Part shown: positions 1-7,816 of the stretch, piece by piece
How positions within the stretch are numbered: the stretch's first letter is position 1
Layout of the letters: every line of letters begins with the position of its first letter
Assembly (NCBI GenBank): GCA_015056815.1
Contig: SVFN01000003.1
Location: 1 to 64,000 of the forward strand
Source of the DNA: Lachnospiraceae bacterium
GTDB lineage: Bacteria; Bacillota; Clostridia; Lachnospirales; Lachnospiraceae
Reading direction: 5' to 3'
Length of the DNA: 64,000 nt
Notes under the pieces: model-generated
What the model saw: the letters and a program-made list of their open reading frames with translations, nothing else
Told to the model about the DNA's origin: nothing
The model's database searches: none
Made by a program: the position numbers and the translations under genes

Positions 1-590
1 AGACAGACACCTACACGCTGAAAGACTTCACGAAGGATAATACAACCGGAATCTACACATTAGAGCTGGAAGCAGCATCGGGCGGCTATACCGTGACGGA
101 GTCTGTTCATGCAATTGAAGGCTATACCGAGACTGTGAAGTACCAGGTTGGAAATGAAGTACAGAAGACCGGCGACAGCACGACCGTAACGATTGGCAAG
201 GGCAAAACAGTAACCGTGGCATTCGAGGACGACTACAAAGAGAACAGCGGCAAGCTCATTATCACCAAGACGATTAAGGGAGATGTCAGCAAGGAAGAAG
301 CAGAAGGTGCACTGGAGTTTACTGTCAAGAGCAATGCAAGCGGCAAGACAGACACCTACACGCTGAAAGACTTCACGAAGGATACTACAACCGGAATCTA
401 CACTCTGGAACTGGAAGCAACGGCGGGCGGATACACCGTGACGGAGAGCACTCACACAATCGATGGCTATGCTGCGATCGTAAAATATCAGGTGGACAAC
501 GAAGCCTGGAAGACCGGATATACGACAGATATTAAGATTACGAAAGACAACACCACAACAGTCGCTTTTGAGGATACGTACATCAAGAAA
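1..590 (+). repeat. Near-identical tandem coding repeats, 345-bp period
   Basis: Base 1 onward matches base 346 onward almost exactly (offset 345 bp, 115 codons), for example GACAGACACCTACACGCTG in both. Later copies of the same protein domain have diverged strongly. The high identity of just these two copies points to recent duplication or conversion. Confidence 0.7.
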
Positions 591-1940
591 GAATCCATAA
601 AAGAAAAAGGCAGACTTGTGATCCGCAAAAACATTACCGGTGTTCTTTCCTTAAAGGATGCAGAAAATGCCATTAAGTTTCACGTAAAGAATAATGATAC
701 AGGTGAGATCACAGAGATTGCCTTAAAAGACTTTGCGTTTGATGAAAAGACCGGCGAATATACGATAGAACTGGAGGAGACGACGGGCGGTTATACGGTT
801 ACGGAATCTGTGACGGACATCAAAGGATATAAGACAGTCAGTGTAAAGAGTGCAGTGAATGACGCAGAACTGACAGAGACGAAGGAAGTCACCGTGACGA
901 TCCGCAAAAATACAGAGACCACCACGAAGTTTGAAGATCAATACTCCAAGACCACCGATGATGGCGAGGAACATGATGACGATGACGGAACGGATAAAAA
1001 GCAGGATATCAAATCCGGCAAACTGATCCTCACAAAGACGCTCAAGGGAGATATTACCGGAGCTGAGGCAGAAGGCACACTCGAATTTAAAGTGACGAAC
1101 CGTACCACAAATGAGGCAAAGACATATACGTTGAAAGACTTTACGTATTCTGCATCGAACGGGAAGTATACTTTGGAATTGACACAGATCACAGACAACT
1201 ATACGGTGGAAGAAAGTGTGTATGATGTAAAGGGGTATAAAACCGTTTCCGTGAAATATTCCATTAACGGCGCGGCATTGACCGCCGGCACTAAGGCAGA
1301 GGTTTCGATACCGGCAGATTCGACTGTAACGGTGGCATTTGAGGATAAGTATAAGGAAACAGAGGAAGACAATGATGAAGAAAGCGCTGTATTATCCATC
1401 ACAAAGACATTGAGTGGTGATCTGCCGCGTGACAGAGCTGAAAGCGTACTGCGCTTTAAGGTGACAAACAACGCTACGAAAGAAAGTGATACCTATTCCT
1501 TGAAAGACTTTACTTACAACAGCAATACAGGAACCTATACGCTTACTTTGGAATGTGTCCCTGGCAGATATACGGTGGAAGAAGCAGTGTATCATGTTGA
1601 AGGATATGAAACTGTGAAAGTGACTTATCAGATTGCCGGTGGCAGTCAGATCACCGGAACATCTGCAAATGTCAAGACTGCGAAGAATAAGACAACGAGC
1701 ATAGCATTTAAAGATGAGTATAAGAAAAAGCAGTCAGACAATACACAGGATAAAACAACATTTACGAAGACATCCAAGATAAACGTGACGGATACCAGTA
1801 CAAGGACAAGCAGTGGCAAGACACCAAAGACTGGGGATGATACGCCGCTTATGCTGTATCTGGTTATGCTTCTTCTGGGAGCAGCCGGAAGTGGTACCGG
1901 ATTTGCAATGGCAAAACGGTCCCGCAGAAAAGAGTCATAA
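1..1940 (+). CDS. Wall-anchored repeat surface protein, 5' end outside the window
   Basis: The frame is open from base 3 to a TAA at 1938-1940, so the true start lies upstream. The visible part holds one partial and four fuller repeats of about 110-115 residues. Each begins like SGKLIITKTIKGD, has a central YTLKDFT, then GGYTVTES, and ends VAFEDxY. This layout fits Cna-B/SpaA-like pilin domains, in which a Lys (TKT) and a Glu (TVTE) form an internal isopeptide bond; that bond is inferred from the family. The C-terminus has the sorting pattern TPKTGD, a hydrophobic helix (LMLYLVMLLLGAAG) and a basic tail (KRSRRKES), so it should be linked to peptidoglycan by a sortase. The sortase B gene follows 89 bp downstream and is the obvious partner. 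The first two repeats are nearly identical at DNA level, suggesting recent duplication or gene conversion. Confidence 0.85.
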   Translation, partial: TDTYTLKDFTKDNTTGIYTLELEAASGGYTVTESVHAIEGYTETVKYQVGNEVQKTGDSTTVTIGKGKTVTVAFEDDYKENSGKLIITKTIKGDVSKEEAEGALEFTVKSNASGKTDTYTLKDFTKDTTTGIYTLELEATAGGYTVTESTHTIDGYAAIVKYQVDNEAWKTGYTTDIKITKDNTTTVAFEDTYIKKESIKEKGRLVIRKNITGVLSLKDAENAIKFHVKNNDTGEITEIALKDFAFDEKTGEYTIELEETTGGYTVTESVTDIKGYKTVSVKSAVNDAELTETKEVTVTIRKNTETTTKFEDQYSKTTDDGEEHDDDDGTDKKQDIKSGKLILTKTLKGDITGAEAEGTLEFKVTNRTTNEAKTYTLKDFTYSASNGKYTLELTQITDNYTVEESVYDVKGYKTVSVKYSINGAALTAGTKAEVSIPADSTVTVAFEDKYKETEEDNDEESAVLSITKTLSGDLPRDRAESVLRFKVTNNATKESDTYSLKDFTYNSNTGTYTLTLECVPGRYTVEEAVYHVEGYETVKVTYQIAGGSQITGTSANVKTAKNKTTSIAFKDEYKKKQSDNTQDKTTFTKTSKINVTDTSTRTSSGKTPKTGDDTPLMLYLVMLLLGAAGSGTGFAMAKRSRRKES

Positions 1941-1950
1941 CAGATGAAGA

Positions 1951-1985
1951 AAGTGGGCTCTGTAAGACAGAGTCCACTTCTTATA
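1951..1985 (+). terminator. Hairpin after the surface protein gene
   Basis: AAGTGGGCTCTG (1951-1962) pairs with CAGAGTCCACTT (1968-1979), 12 bp with one G-U pair and a 5-nt loop. The following T-run is weak, so termination may be partial, allowing some read-through into the sortase gene. Confidence 0.5.
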
Positions 1986-2029
1986 AAGAAAAGGAGACGT
2001 GTGCGGCAAAAGGGACAAACGTTCCTGGA

Positions 2030-2863
2030 TTGCGCAAAAGTAATATGAAAGAGAAAAGAAATCTAAAAGAAATGATCTGGCTTATCATTGGCGGTCTGTC
2101 TGCAATATGTATGCTGACCGGAGCTTTTTTCCTGGGAAGGTATTATCTGGACTATCGCAGACAGCAGGGCTATAACGCGGAATTTCAAAAGATCTGGCAG
2201 GAAATACCGGAGACGGCAGCTTCGCAGGATCCGTCAGGGGAATCACAGGCAGAACAGGATGGAGCAGAGGTAGTCGACGAAAAACTGATGAAAGCCTATG
2301 CGGAATTAAAAGAGATTAATGATGATTATGTGTTCTGGCTGAAGCTGCCGGATACGCAGATCGACTATCCGGTGGTCTGGCTGGATAACCAGTATTATCT
2401 GAAACATAATTTTTACAGTGAGAAAAATGGACACGGCGCGATTTTCTTAGACGAAAACTGTAAGCCGGAGGATGACTGGCTTTTGGTACACGGGCATCAT
2501 ATGAAGGATGGTTCCATGTTTGCGGGGCTTAAGGACTATCTTGACGAAGGTTACAGAAACAGCCATAAAACGGCGGAGCTTTCCATGGAGACAAAACGGC
2601 ATACCTACCAGCTTTTTGCGGCAGCTCACGTCAATCTTCTGGACGATACTTCTTTCAGATACGAGGAACTTCCGGCAGGACTGAAAGAGCGGGCAGAATA
2701 TGTGGATCTGTTGCAGTATCATTGCTTTTATTATGAAACACCGGACTATGAAGACGGTGACAGGCTGTTACTGCTATCCACCTGCGACTACCGCACCCAG
2801 GATGAAAGACTGGTATTATTTTATATTGAAAAAGGGGAAGATACAACATTATGTGAACCTTGA
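2030..2863 (+). CDS. srtB: Class B sortase
   Basis: A 277-residue membrane-anchored transpeptidase. An N-terminal membrane helix (IWLIIGGLSAICMLTGAFFLG) is followed by a linker rich in Ser/Gln/Glu and the sortase domain. Catalytic residues can be placed: His in LVHGHHM (about residue 154), Cys in LLSTCDY (about 252) and Arg in DERLVLFY (about 260), the order of the class B family. It sits directly after a protein with a TPKTGD sorting motif, so anchoring that protein is its likely job. The longest frame begins at TTG 2030; an ATG at 2045 is an alternative. Neither has an ideally spaced ribosome site; AAAAGGGA lies about 16 nt before the TTG. The stop codon overlaps the -35 box of the next promoter. 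Confidence 0.88.
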   Translation: MRKSNMKEKRNLKEMIWLIIGGLSAICMLTGAFFLGRYYLDYRRQQGYNAEFQKIWQEIPETAASQDPSGESQAEQDGAEVVDEKLMKAYAELKEINDDYVFWLKLPDTQIDYPVVWLDNQYYLKHNFYSEKNGHGAIFLDENCKPEDDWLLVHGHHMKDGSMFAGLKDYLDEGYRNSHKTAELSMETKRHTYQLFAAAHVNLLDDTSFRYEELPAGLKERAEYVDLLQYHCFYYETPDYEDGDRLLLLSTCDYRTQDERLVLFYIEKGEDTTLCEP

Positions 2864-2888
2864 CATTTGGCTGGTTTGGCAATACTAT
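2860..2888 (+). promoter_or_regulatory. Strong sigma-A type promoter for the mgtE leader
   Basis: TTGACA (2860-2865), a 17-bp spacer and TACTAT (2883-2888). The -35 box overlaps the TGA of srtB. Transcription should start near 2895, giving mgtE a leader of about 370 nt. Confidence 0.7.
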
Positions 2889-2910
2889 ATAAGTAGTGTT
2901 TTTTGAAAAG

Positions 2911-3046
2911 CAAAGAGGACGGGAGGTGACAGTATGGACAGTTGTGATAGTCATAATCGAAGGCGTAAGCACGATGAGGAATTTGCAGGAAACGCAAGCC
3001 GGACAGTACTATCATGGAAGGTGAGCATACTGTCATCGTTTTTTTT
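2911..3046 (+). promoter_or_regulatory. Structured leader with terminator-like U-tract upstream of mgtE
   Basis: TGACAGTATG (2927-2936) pairs perfectly with CATACTGTCA (3026-3035). Inside it TGATAGT (2945-2951) pairs with ACTATCA (3008-3014), and small stems such as TTGC/GCAA fill the apex. A run of eight T follows at 3039-3046. A second GACAGTA (3002-3008) can also pair with TACTGTC, so two competing folds are possible. This resembles a transcription-attenuating leader. I could not match it to the M-box or other known magnesium or manganese riboswitch consensus, so the ligand, if any, is unknown. Confidence 0.5.
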
Positions 3047-3071
3047 AATCGGATGTCGGGAGAACGGATAA
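2934..3071 (+). CDS. Possible 45-residue leader peptide upstream of mgtE
   Basis: ATG 2934 has a strong ribosome site, GGGAGG (2921-2926), 7 nt upstream, and the frame runs to TAA 3069-3071. The peptide starts MDSCDSHNRRRKHDEE, with a basic cluster followed by an acidic cluster, and ends hydrophobic (SILSSFFLIGC). It runs through the hairpin and T-tract of the leader, so translation would affect which RNA fold forms. In enterobacteria, mgtA is controlled by a leader peptide whose acidic or proline codons destabilise ribosomes at low magnesium; by analogy only, this short ORF could act likewise. It may equally be a chance frame. Confidence 0.35.
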   Translation: MDSCDSHNRRRKHDEEFAGNASRTVLSWKVSILSSFFLIGCRENG

Positions 3072-3267
3072 ACGCCTTTGCGGCTTTCTGAAAACGGATG
3101 ACATTTCCTTATGGCTTCATCGTGTGTAACGAAACGTTAGGATTGAAAACAGACTGAGTTGTATTAAGACATGAAACCTGCTGTCTGCGAAAGGGCGGGT
3201 TCATAGTTGTTAGTGCAGCTATCGGAAGTTTGGATTTGCAGCAAAAAGGAAAAGCGGGGAGCAGGAG

Positions 3268-4680
3268 ATGGATAGAGAAAATGAAAAAGAACCGGTTATG
3301 AGAGAACCGAATTATGTAGAAGAATTGCTGGAGGTCATCCGGAGCGGGCTTGATCCGGATGAGCTTCTGGATCGCCTGGAAGATTATCATGAGAACGATA
3401 TTGCCGGTGCGATCGAGCTATTGACAAAAGAGGAACGTCTGAAACTGTACCATATCCTTGGTGCGGAAAGGGTTTCCGAGATCGTCACGTATCTGGAGGA
3501 CGTTGACGAGTACATGAAGGAGCTGGATATCCAGCATGTGGCGAAGATCATCAAAGAGATGGACTCCGATGACGCAGTTGACCTTCTGGAGGAGATGGAT
3601 TCCACCACACAGGAACAGGTCAAAAGTCTTCTGGATGAAGAGACCAGCGCCGACATCAATCTGATCCAGTCCTATGACGAGGATGAGATCGGCAGTAAGA
3701 TCACAAACAATTTTATTAAGATCTCGAACAGGTTAAATATCAAACAGGCAATGCATGAGCTCGTGAAACAGGCGGGGGAGCATGATAATATCACCACGAT
3801 CTATACGGTGGACGAAGACGACCGCTTTTATGGTGCCATCGATCTGAAGGATCTGATCATTGCCAGACAGTTTACGGAGTTAGAGGAGCTGATCAGTACT
3901 TCCTATCCGTATCTGTATCATCATGAGATCGTCAGTGAGTGTATTGAGAAGATCAAGGATTACGCAGAGGATTCCCTTCCGGTCTTAGATGATGACAGCA
4001 AGATCATCGGGATCATCACCGCACAGGATATTGTCGAAGTCATCGATGAAGAGATGGGTGATGATTATGCAAAACTTGCCGGTCTGACGGCAGAGGAGGA
4101 TTTAAAGGAGACAACGGGAGAGAGTATGAAAAAGCGTCTTCCCTGGCTGATTATCCTGCTGTTTTTGGGAATGCTGGTATCGACCGTAGTCGGAAACTTC
4201 GAGATGGTAGTGGCGGTTTTGCCGATCGTGATCTGCTTCCAGTCACTGATCCTGGATATGGCCGGCAATGTTGGAACGCAGTCACTGGCTGTTACGATCC
4301 GTGTCCTGATGGATGAAAATCTCAAGCCGAAAGAGAAGGTGATGCTGGTCTTTAAAGAGATTAAGGTCGGCTTTGCAAACGGTCTGTTTTTGGGAGCGTT
4401 GGCCTTTCTGTTTTTGGGATTGTATGTGTATTGGTTTAAAGGAAATACGATACAGGGAGCATTTTTGATCTCAGGCTGCGTCGGGATCTCCCTTCTGGTA
4501 GCGATGATCATTTCCAGTCTGGTCGGGACATTGGTTCCCATGTTTTTCCACAGACTGAAGATCGATCCTGCTGTAGCGTCCGGACCTTTGATCACGACGG
4601 TAAATGACCTGGTGGCAGTTGTCACATATTATGGACTGTCATGGCTGTTTCTCATACAAGTTGCCGGAATGGGAAAATAG
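3268..4680 (+). CDS. mgtE: Magnesium transporter MgtE
   Basis: A 470-residue protein with the full MgtE layout: an N-terminal helical magnesium-sensing domain rich in acidic residues (about 1-130), two CBS domains (about 135-255) and five membrane helices (about 285-470) containing the typical stretch DMAGNVGTQSLAVTIR. It imports Mg2+ and related divalent ions as a dimer gated by cytosolic Mg2+. The start ATG 3268 is preceded by GGGGAG with short spacing. It appears to be a single-gene transcript driven by the promoter at 2860 through the long leader, and ends at the terminator near 4800. Confidence 0.95.
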   Translation: MDRENEKEPVMREPNYVEELLEVIRSGLDPDELLDRLEDYHENDIAGAIELLTKEERLKLYHILGAERVSEIVTYLEDVDEYMKELDIQHVAKIIKEMDSDDAVDLLEEMDSTTQEQVKSLLDEETSADINLIQSYDEDEIGSKITNNFIKISNRLNIKQAMHELVKQAGEHDNITTIYTVDEDDRFYGAIDLKDLIIARQFTELEELISTSYPYLYHHEIVSECIEKIKDYAEDSLPVLDDDSKIIGIITAQDIVEVIDEEMGDDYAKLAGLTAEEDLKETTGESMKKRLPWLIILLFLGMLVSTVVGNFEMVVAVLPIVICFQSLILDMAGNVGTQSLAVTIRVLMDENLKPKEKVMLVFKEIKVGFANGLFLGALAFLFLGLYVYWFKGNTIQGAFLISGCVGISLLVAMIISSLVGTLVPMFFHRLKIDPAVASGPLITTVNDLVAVVTYYGLSWLFLIQVAGMGK

Positions 4681-4767
4681 TACCAAGAATTCCCTGCTTT
4701 TTTGGAAACTTTTTTGAAAAATTCATCACTTTTGATGATGTGCGGGAAAAAAATATATGATATAGTA

Positions 4768-4811
4768 TTGGTAGCGGTTAAAAACAAAAACGAACCGCTG
4801 CCAATTTTTTT
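4768..4811 (+). terminator. Rho-independent terminator after mgtE
   Basis: TTGGTAGCGGTT (4768-4779) pairs with AACCGCTGCCAA (4793-4804), 12 bp with one G-U pair and a 13-nt A-rich loop, followed by TTTTTTT. A TATAGTAT stretch just before could instead make it part of the leader of the next gene. Confidence 0.8.
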
Positions 4812-5012
4812 ATGGCAAGGGACTTTTGACCCTACCCGGGATACTTATTTCCGGGTACAATGAGTTCTGACAGAAAGGGAAGAAAGATAAGGCAGATGAT
4901 AAGGTGTTGGCATCCAATGATCAGATCTTCCTGTTCTGAAGGGGCAATCAAAAGTTTCGGATTGCCAACTGGGGAAAAGGTCATGTTCCAATAGGAGAGG
5001 AGGAATCAATTC
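4812..5012 (+). promoter_or_regulatory. Leader with hairpins before the Big2/Ig surface gene
   Basis: This 200-nt stretch has no gene but two clean stems: TACCCGG (4833-4839) with CCGGGTA (4851-4857), and GGCAATC (4943-4949) with GATTGCC (4960-4966). The ribosome site AGGAGAGGAGGA lies just before ATG 5013. I could not match the stretch to a known riboswitch class; it may be a structured 5' UTR. Confidence 0.35.
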
Positions 5013-6761
5013 ATGACAAAACAGTTTCAAAAAGTTACAAAAGCGTTATTGATCACGTTTTTGGCAGCACTGGTGCTTTTCGTATCCTTACCGACGGAGA
5101 CGATGGCGGCAGGGAAGAAAAAAGCAGCGCCAAAGAAGTATGTAAAGTCGCTGAGTGTTAAGCCGGCATCGGTAACCGTTGCGGCAGGCAAGAGCGCAAC
5201 GGTCAATGCAACTGTTAAGGTGAAAGGAAATGTCAGCACCAAGATTTCAGTCAAGTCATCTAACAGCAGTGTTGCCACCGCTTCCGTGAAAGCAGGCAAG
5301 AAGGGAAAGAGCGCGATTACCATTAAAGGTGTAAAAGCTGGTACTGCTACGATCACGGTTAAGACAAAGGGAAAAGGCAAGAACAAAAAAGCAATCACCA
5401 AGACGATCAAGATAACGGTGAATGGTGCTACAGCTCCTTCTAACCCGACACCTACGCCTACACCGACACCTACACCGACACCTACCCCGACCCCTACACC
5501 TACACCGGACAAGGGAGAGGTTTCTCTTAACATGACTCCGGCAGATGGCGTGATCCGTTCAGAGGGTACAAGCGTTCAGATCAAAGCAATCCCGCAGAAA
5601 TGGGGTTCCGGCGTACCGGCTTACCAGTGGTATAAAAATGGAAGTCCGATTTCGGGAGCTACGGCGAATACCTATAGCGCATCTGCCGCAGGTACTTACA
5701 GCTGCGTGGTAACCTATTCAGACCTGACACTTACGAGCGGTACAGTGACTGTTACTTCCACAGTCGTAAGTCCGACTAGCGATAAGGTGGAATGGACAGT
5801 AGAGTCAGAGCCGTTTAATGGCAGATATTCATATAAGGATGAGGAAACAGGTAAAACTTACATCTATCCGATCAAGTTAAAGAGAGAGTATGTAAGCTTT
5901 AATCCCTGGCCGACAACCGTGAAGCAGGTAGAGTACGTTGTAAAGAACTGTAAAGATCCGTTTGTGATCGGTGCGCTTTATGTTGTAGCGCTGGATAATT
6001 ATAAATATACCAATATCGCAGATTCCAACTGCGGAAAGCTTGCATTTGATATGATGGATACGATTGCACTGGGAGCAGGTGCTCTGACAGACAATGCGGC
6101 AATGCCGACATATATGTTCAGCAATGCCGAGAAGCAGAATATCAATGCTGGTGCTTATAATCAGTTCGGATACAAGAAAGACGGCGTAACGATTTCGAAC
6201 CATCGTGTTCGTGACTTTGCACCCCGTACCTACTTAAAGGGTGCGACACCGGAGAACGGATATGCACCGAATGGCAATGCGGCAGATATCAATGATAAGA
6301 CCAAATGGAAGATCACGGTAGACCAGTATGTATACTGCTTCGATCAGGTAGCAGGTAATTCAGAAGATGCAGATCCGATCGTGGCATCCGAGGCAAAGAC
6401 GATCGAGGTACCTTATACGAAGGCAAAGACCAATGGCGATACAGAAACAGGAACAGAGACATTTGAGAACTTCAGAATGCCGGCACTTCATAAGGATCCG
6501 ACCAGCATTACGGTTTGCCCGACACCTTACAAGCTTGAGACAGAAGACGGAGAAGACTTTGCAACGAAAGAGCACAATTTCTCTGTAAGAATCGGTTTAC
6601 AGTATTCTGCGAAGAAGGGCGTATGGCTTCCTTGCGACTATGTCAACATCAACAAGGCAGAGCATGGCGTGGTTGTTACACCTTTTACCAAGTTCAAGGC
6701 AATCGGCATGTTCTCTACAAGCCACTATTTGACACCGAATGATGCAAATGATGATTTATAA
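5013..6761 (+). CDS. Secreted Big2/Ig-domain surface protein
   Basis: A 582-residue exported protein. Residues 1-33 form a signal peptide (KALLITFLAALVLFVSLP, then MAAG). Residues about 42-135 are a bacterial Ig-like Big2 domain (VKPASVTVAAGKSATV, ending GTATITVKTK). A Thr-Pro repeat linker covers about 145-168, followed by an Ig fold (about 172-248: YQWYKNGSPISGATANTY and AGTYSCVVT). The remaining 330 residues, rich in Tyr and Asp, match nothing I recognise. No LPxTG or membrane anchor is visible, so it is probably released or held non-covalently. The ribosome site AGGAGAGGAGGA supports ATG 5013. A terminator follows at 6791. Confidence 0.8.
   Translation: MTKQFQKVTKALLITFLAALVLFVSLPTETMAAGKKKAAPKKYVKSLSVKPASVTVAAGKSATVNATVKVKGNVSTKISVKSSNSSVATASVKAGKKGKSAITIKGVKAGTATITVKTKGKGKNKKAITKTIKITVNGATAPSNPTPTPTPTPTPTPTPTPTPTPDKGEVSLNMTPADGVIRSEGTSVQIKAIPQKWGSGVPAYQWYKNGSPISGATANTYSASAAGTYSCVVTYSDLTLTSGTVTVTSTVVSPTSDKVEWTVESEPFNGRYSYKDEETGKTYIYPIKLKREYVSFNPWPTTVKQVEYVVKNCKDPFVIGALYVVALDNYKYTNIADSNCGKLAFDMMDTIALGAGALTDNAAMPTYMFSNAEKQNINAGAYNQFGYKKDGVTISNHRVRDFAPRTYLKGATPENGYAPNGNAADINDKTKWKITVDQYVYCFDQVAGNSEDADPIVASEAKTIEVPYTKAKTNGDTETGTETFENFRMPALHKDPTSITVCPTPYKLETEDGEDFATKEHNFSVRIGLQYSAKKGVWLPCDYVNINKAEHGVVVTPFTKFKAIGMFSTSHYLTPNDANDDL
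5449..5511 (+). repeat. Thr-Pro coding microsatellite
   Basis: Short tandem ACACCT/ACACCG/ACCCCG units encode a TP-repeat linker between the Big2 and Ig domains. Such tracts can change length by slippage. Confidence 0.8.
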
Positions 6762-6790
6762 GAAAAAGTAGATAGTATATTTATCAGTAG

Positions 6791-6824
6791 AAAAACAGCT
6801 CAAAGTTTCTTTGGGCTGTTTTTC
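6791..6824 (+). terminator. Rho-independent terminator after the Big2/Ig gene
   Basis: AACAGCTCAAAG pairs with CTTTGGGCTGTT around a short TTT loop, followed by TTTT. It lies about 30 nt after the stop codon. Confidence 0.85.
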
Positions 6825-6906
6825 GAATCATTTGTTATGTTTATACATAAAAAGAAAGACAAAATCCGGAAATTCCCGCTTATAAAACTCAATGAAACAA
6901 CAGGCG

Positions 6907-7095
6907 GGAATGGAAGAACGGGCACACCTGTTCATTTCTTTTGCGAATTGTCAGATGCAGGAAAACCGGTACGAAGATATCCCAAAAACGACACAGGATC
7001 CGGATTTTCGTGAGCATTTCTACAAAAAATATGGCTTGAAGGAAACAGAAAAGCAGCATAAAATAAGTGATGAAGGGAAGGGAAATTATGGGTAA
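6907..7095 (+). CDS. Small hypothetical protein, coupled to the next gene
   Basis: A 62-residue frame from ATG 6907, with GGCGGG just upstream; an ATG at 6892 without a ribosome site is possible. The product is soluble and charged (for example RYEDIPKTTQDPDFREHFYK), with no motif I recognise. Its stop (TAA 7093-7095) overlaps the start of the next gene by 8 nt, the arrangement seen in translationally coupled pairs, which is the main reason to believe it is real. Function unknown. Confidence 0.4.
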   Translation, partial: GMEERAHLFISFANCQMQENRYEDIPKTTQDPDFREHFYKKYGLKETEKQHKISDEGKGNYG

Positions 7096-7783
7096 TTTTA
7101 ATTTTGCAACAGACTGTAAGGTTACATACGGTGAGAAGATCACACACATTGATTTTGATATCAATTTAAAGAATACATCCGCACAGCAGCTTGCATCGCA
7201 GGGATATCAGATAAACGGGGGATCGGCTGCGAAGGATGTGCCATGTAAAACGGCGACGTATACCTTTACAAAGCTGCCGGCGACTTTAGAGGAGTTAAAG
7301 ACCATCCCGCGTGATACGATGTTTGCTCCGTTTGCACTGGGAATCTGTGCGATGGCATCCTATGAGGAATTGCAGGGACAGCATATGTATGATCATCCTG
7401 TCTATGATCTGTTTGATTATATCAACGGACCGAATTTTAAGATCAGCCAGGTGGAAAAAAGCGGTATCTGGTATTCCATGAAAGCGACTCTTGAAAAAGG
7501 AAAATATTGCTATTTTGACGGTGCAGCTCCGACGAATCAGTATACGCCGAACCAGCCCTTTACCTTTACTTTGGAGGAGGGACCTTATTACATTCCGGCA
7601 AAGGAGCATGACATTGTCTATGGGACGACACCGGATCGCTATATGGTGTTGATTTCCTTTGCGGGGGATGACAGTAAGAGGTATATGGATGTTTACCGTT
7701 CTTCGGATGGTAACTGGTACTGCTGGAATGATTCATGGAAACATCTGATCGCCGGTATCAAAGAACCGGCGATCAAGTGGTAG
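7088..7783 (+). CDS. Hypothetical protein, possibly DUF6935-like
   Basis: A 231-residue soluble protein without a signal peptide. ATG 7088 is preceded by AAGGGAAGGG and chosen over an upstream GTG at 7067. The sequence is rich in aromatic residues, including TLEELKTIPRDTMFAPFAL and a C-terminal SSDGNWYCWNDSWKHLI. The overall look recalls a clostridial domain of unknown function (DUF6935), but I am not certain. It is flanked by secreted proteins, though nothing shows that it is exported. The end of the gene contains a perfect 9-bp inverted repeat, GATCGCCGG and CCGGCGATC, in codons near 7747-7773. Confidence 0.65.
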   Translation: MGNFNFATDCKVTYGEKITHIDFDINLKNTSAQQLASQGYQINGGSAAKDVPCKTATYTFTKLPATLEELKTIPRDTMFAPFALGICAMASYEELQGQHMYDHPVYDLFDYINGPNFKISQVEKSGIWYSMKATLEKGKYCYFDGAAPTNQYTPNQPFTFTLEEGPYYIPAKEHDIVYGTTPDRYMVLISFAGDDSKRYMDVYRSSDGNWYCWNDSWKHLIAGIKEPAIKW

Positions 7784-7816
7784 TGTGTATGGACAATAGG
7801 GAAAAGGAGGCTGTTT

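Noticed and set aside
3100-3267. M-box magnesium riboswitch immediately before mgtE
   Set aside because: GTTAGG occurs near 3136, but the further conserved M-box segments do not follow.
5449-5511. CRISPR-like short repeats
   Set aside because: The units are 6 bp, without spacers, and encode a TP linker.
5027-5533. Long minus-strand frame rich in GVGVGV
   Set aside because: It is the complement of the Thr-Pro repeat and Big2 domain of the + strand gene and has no protein-like composition.
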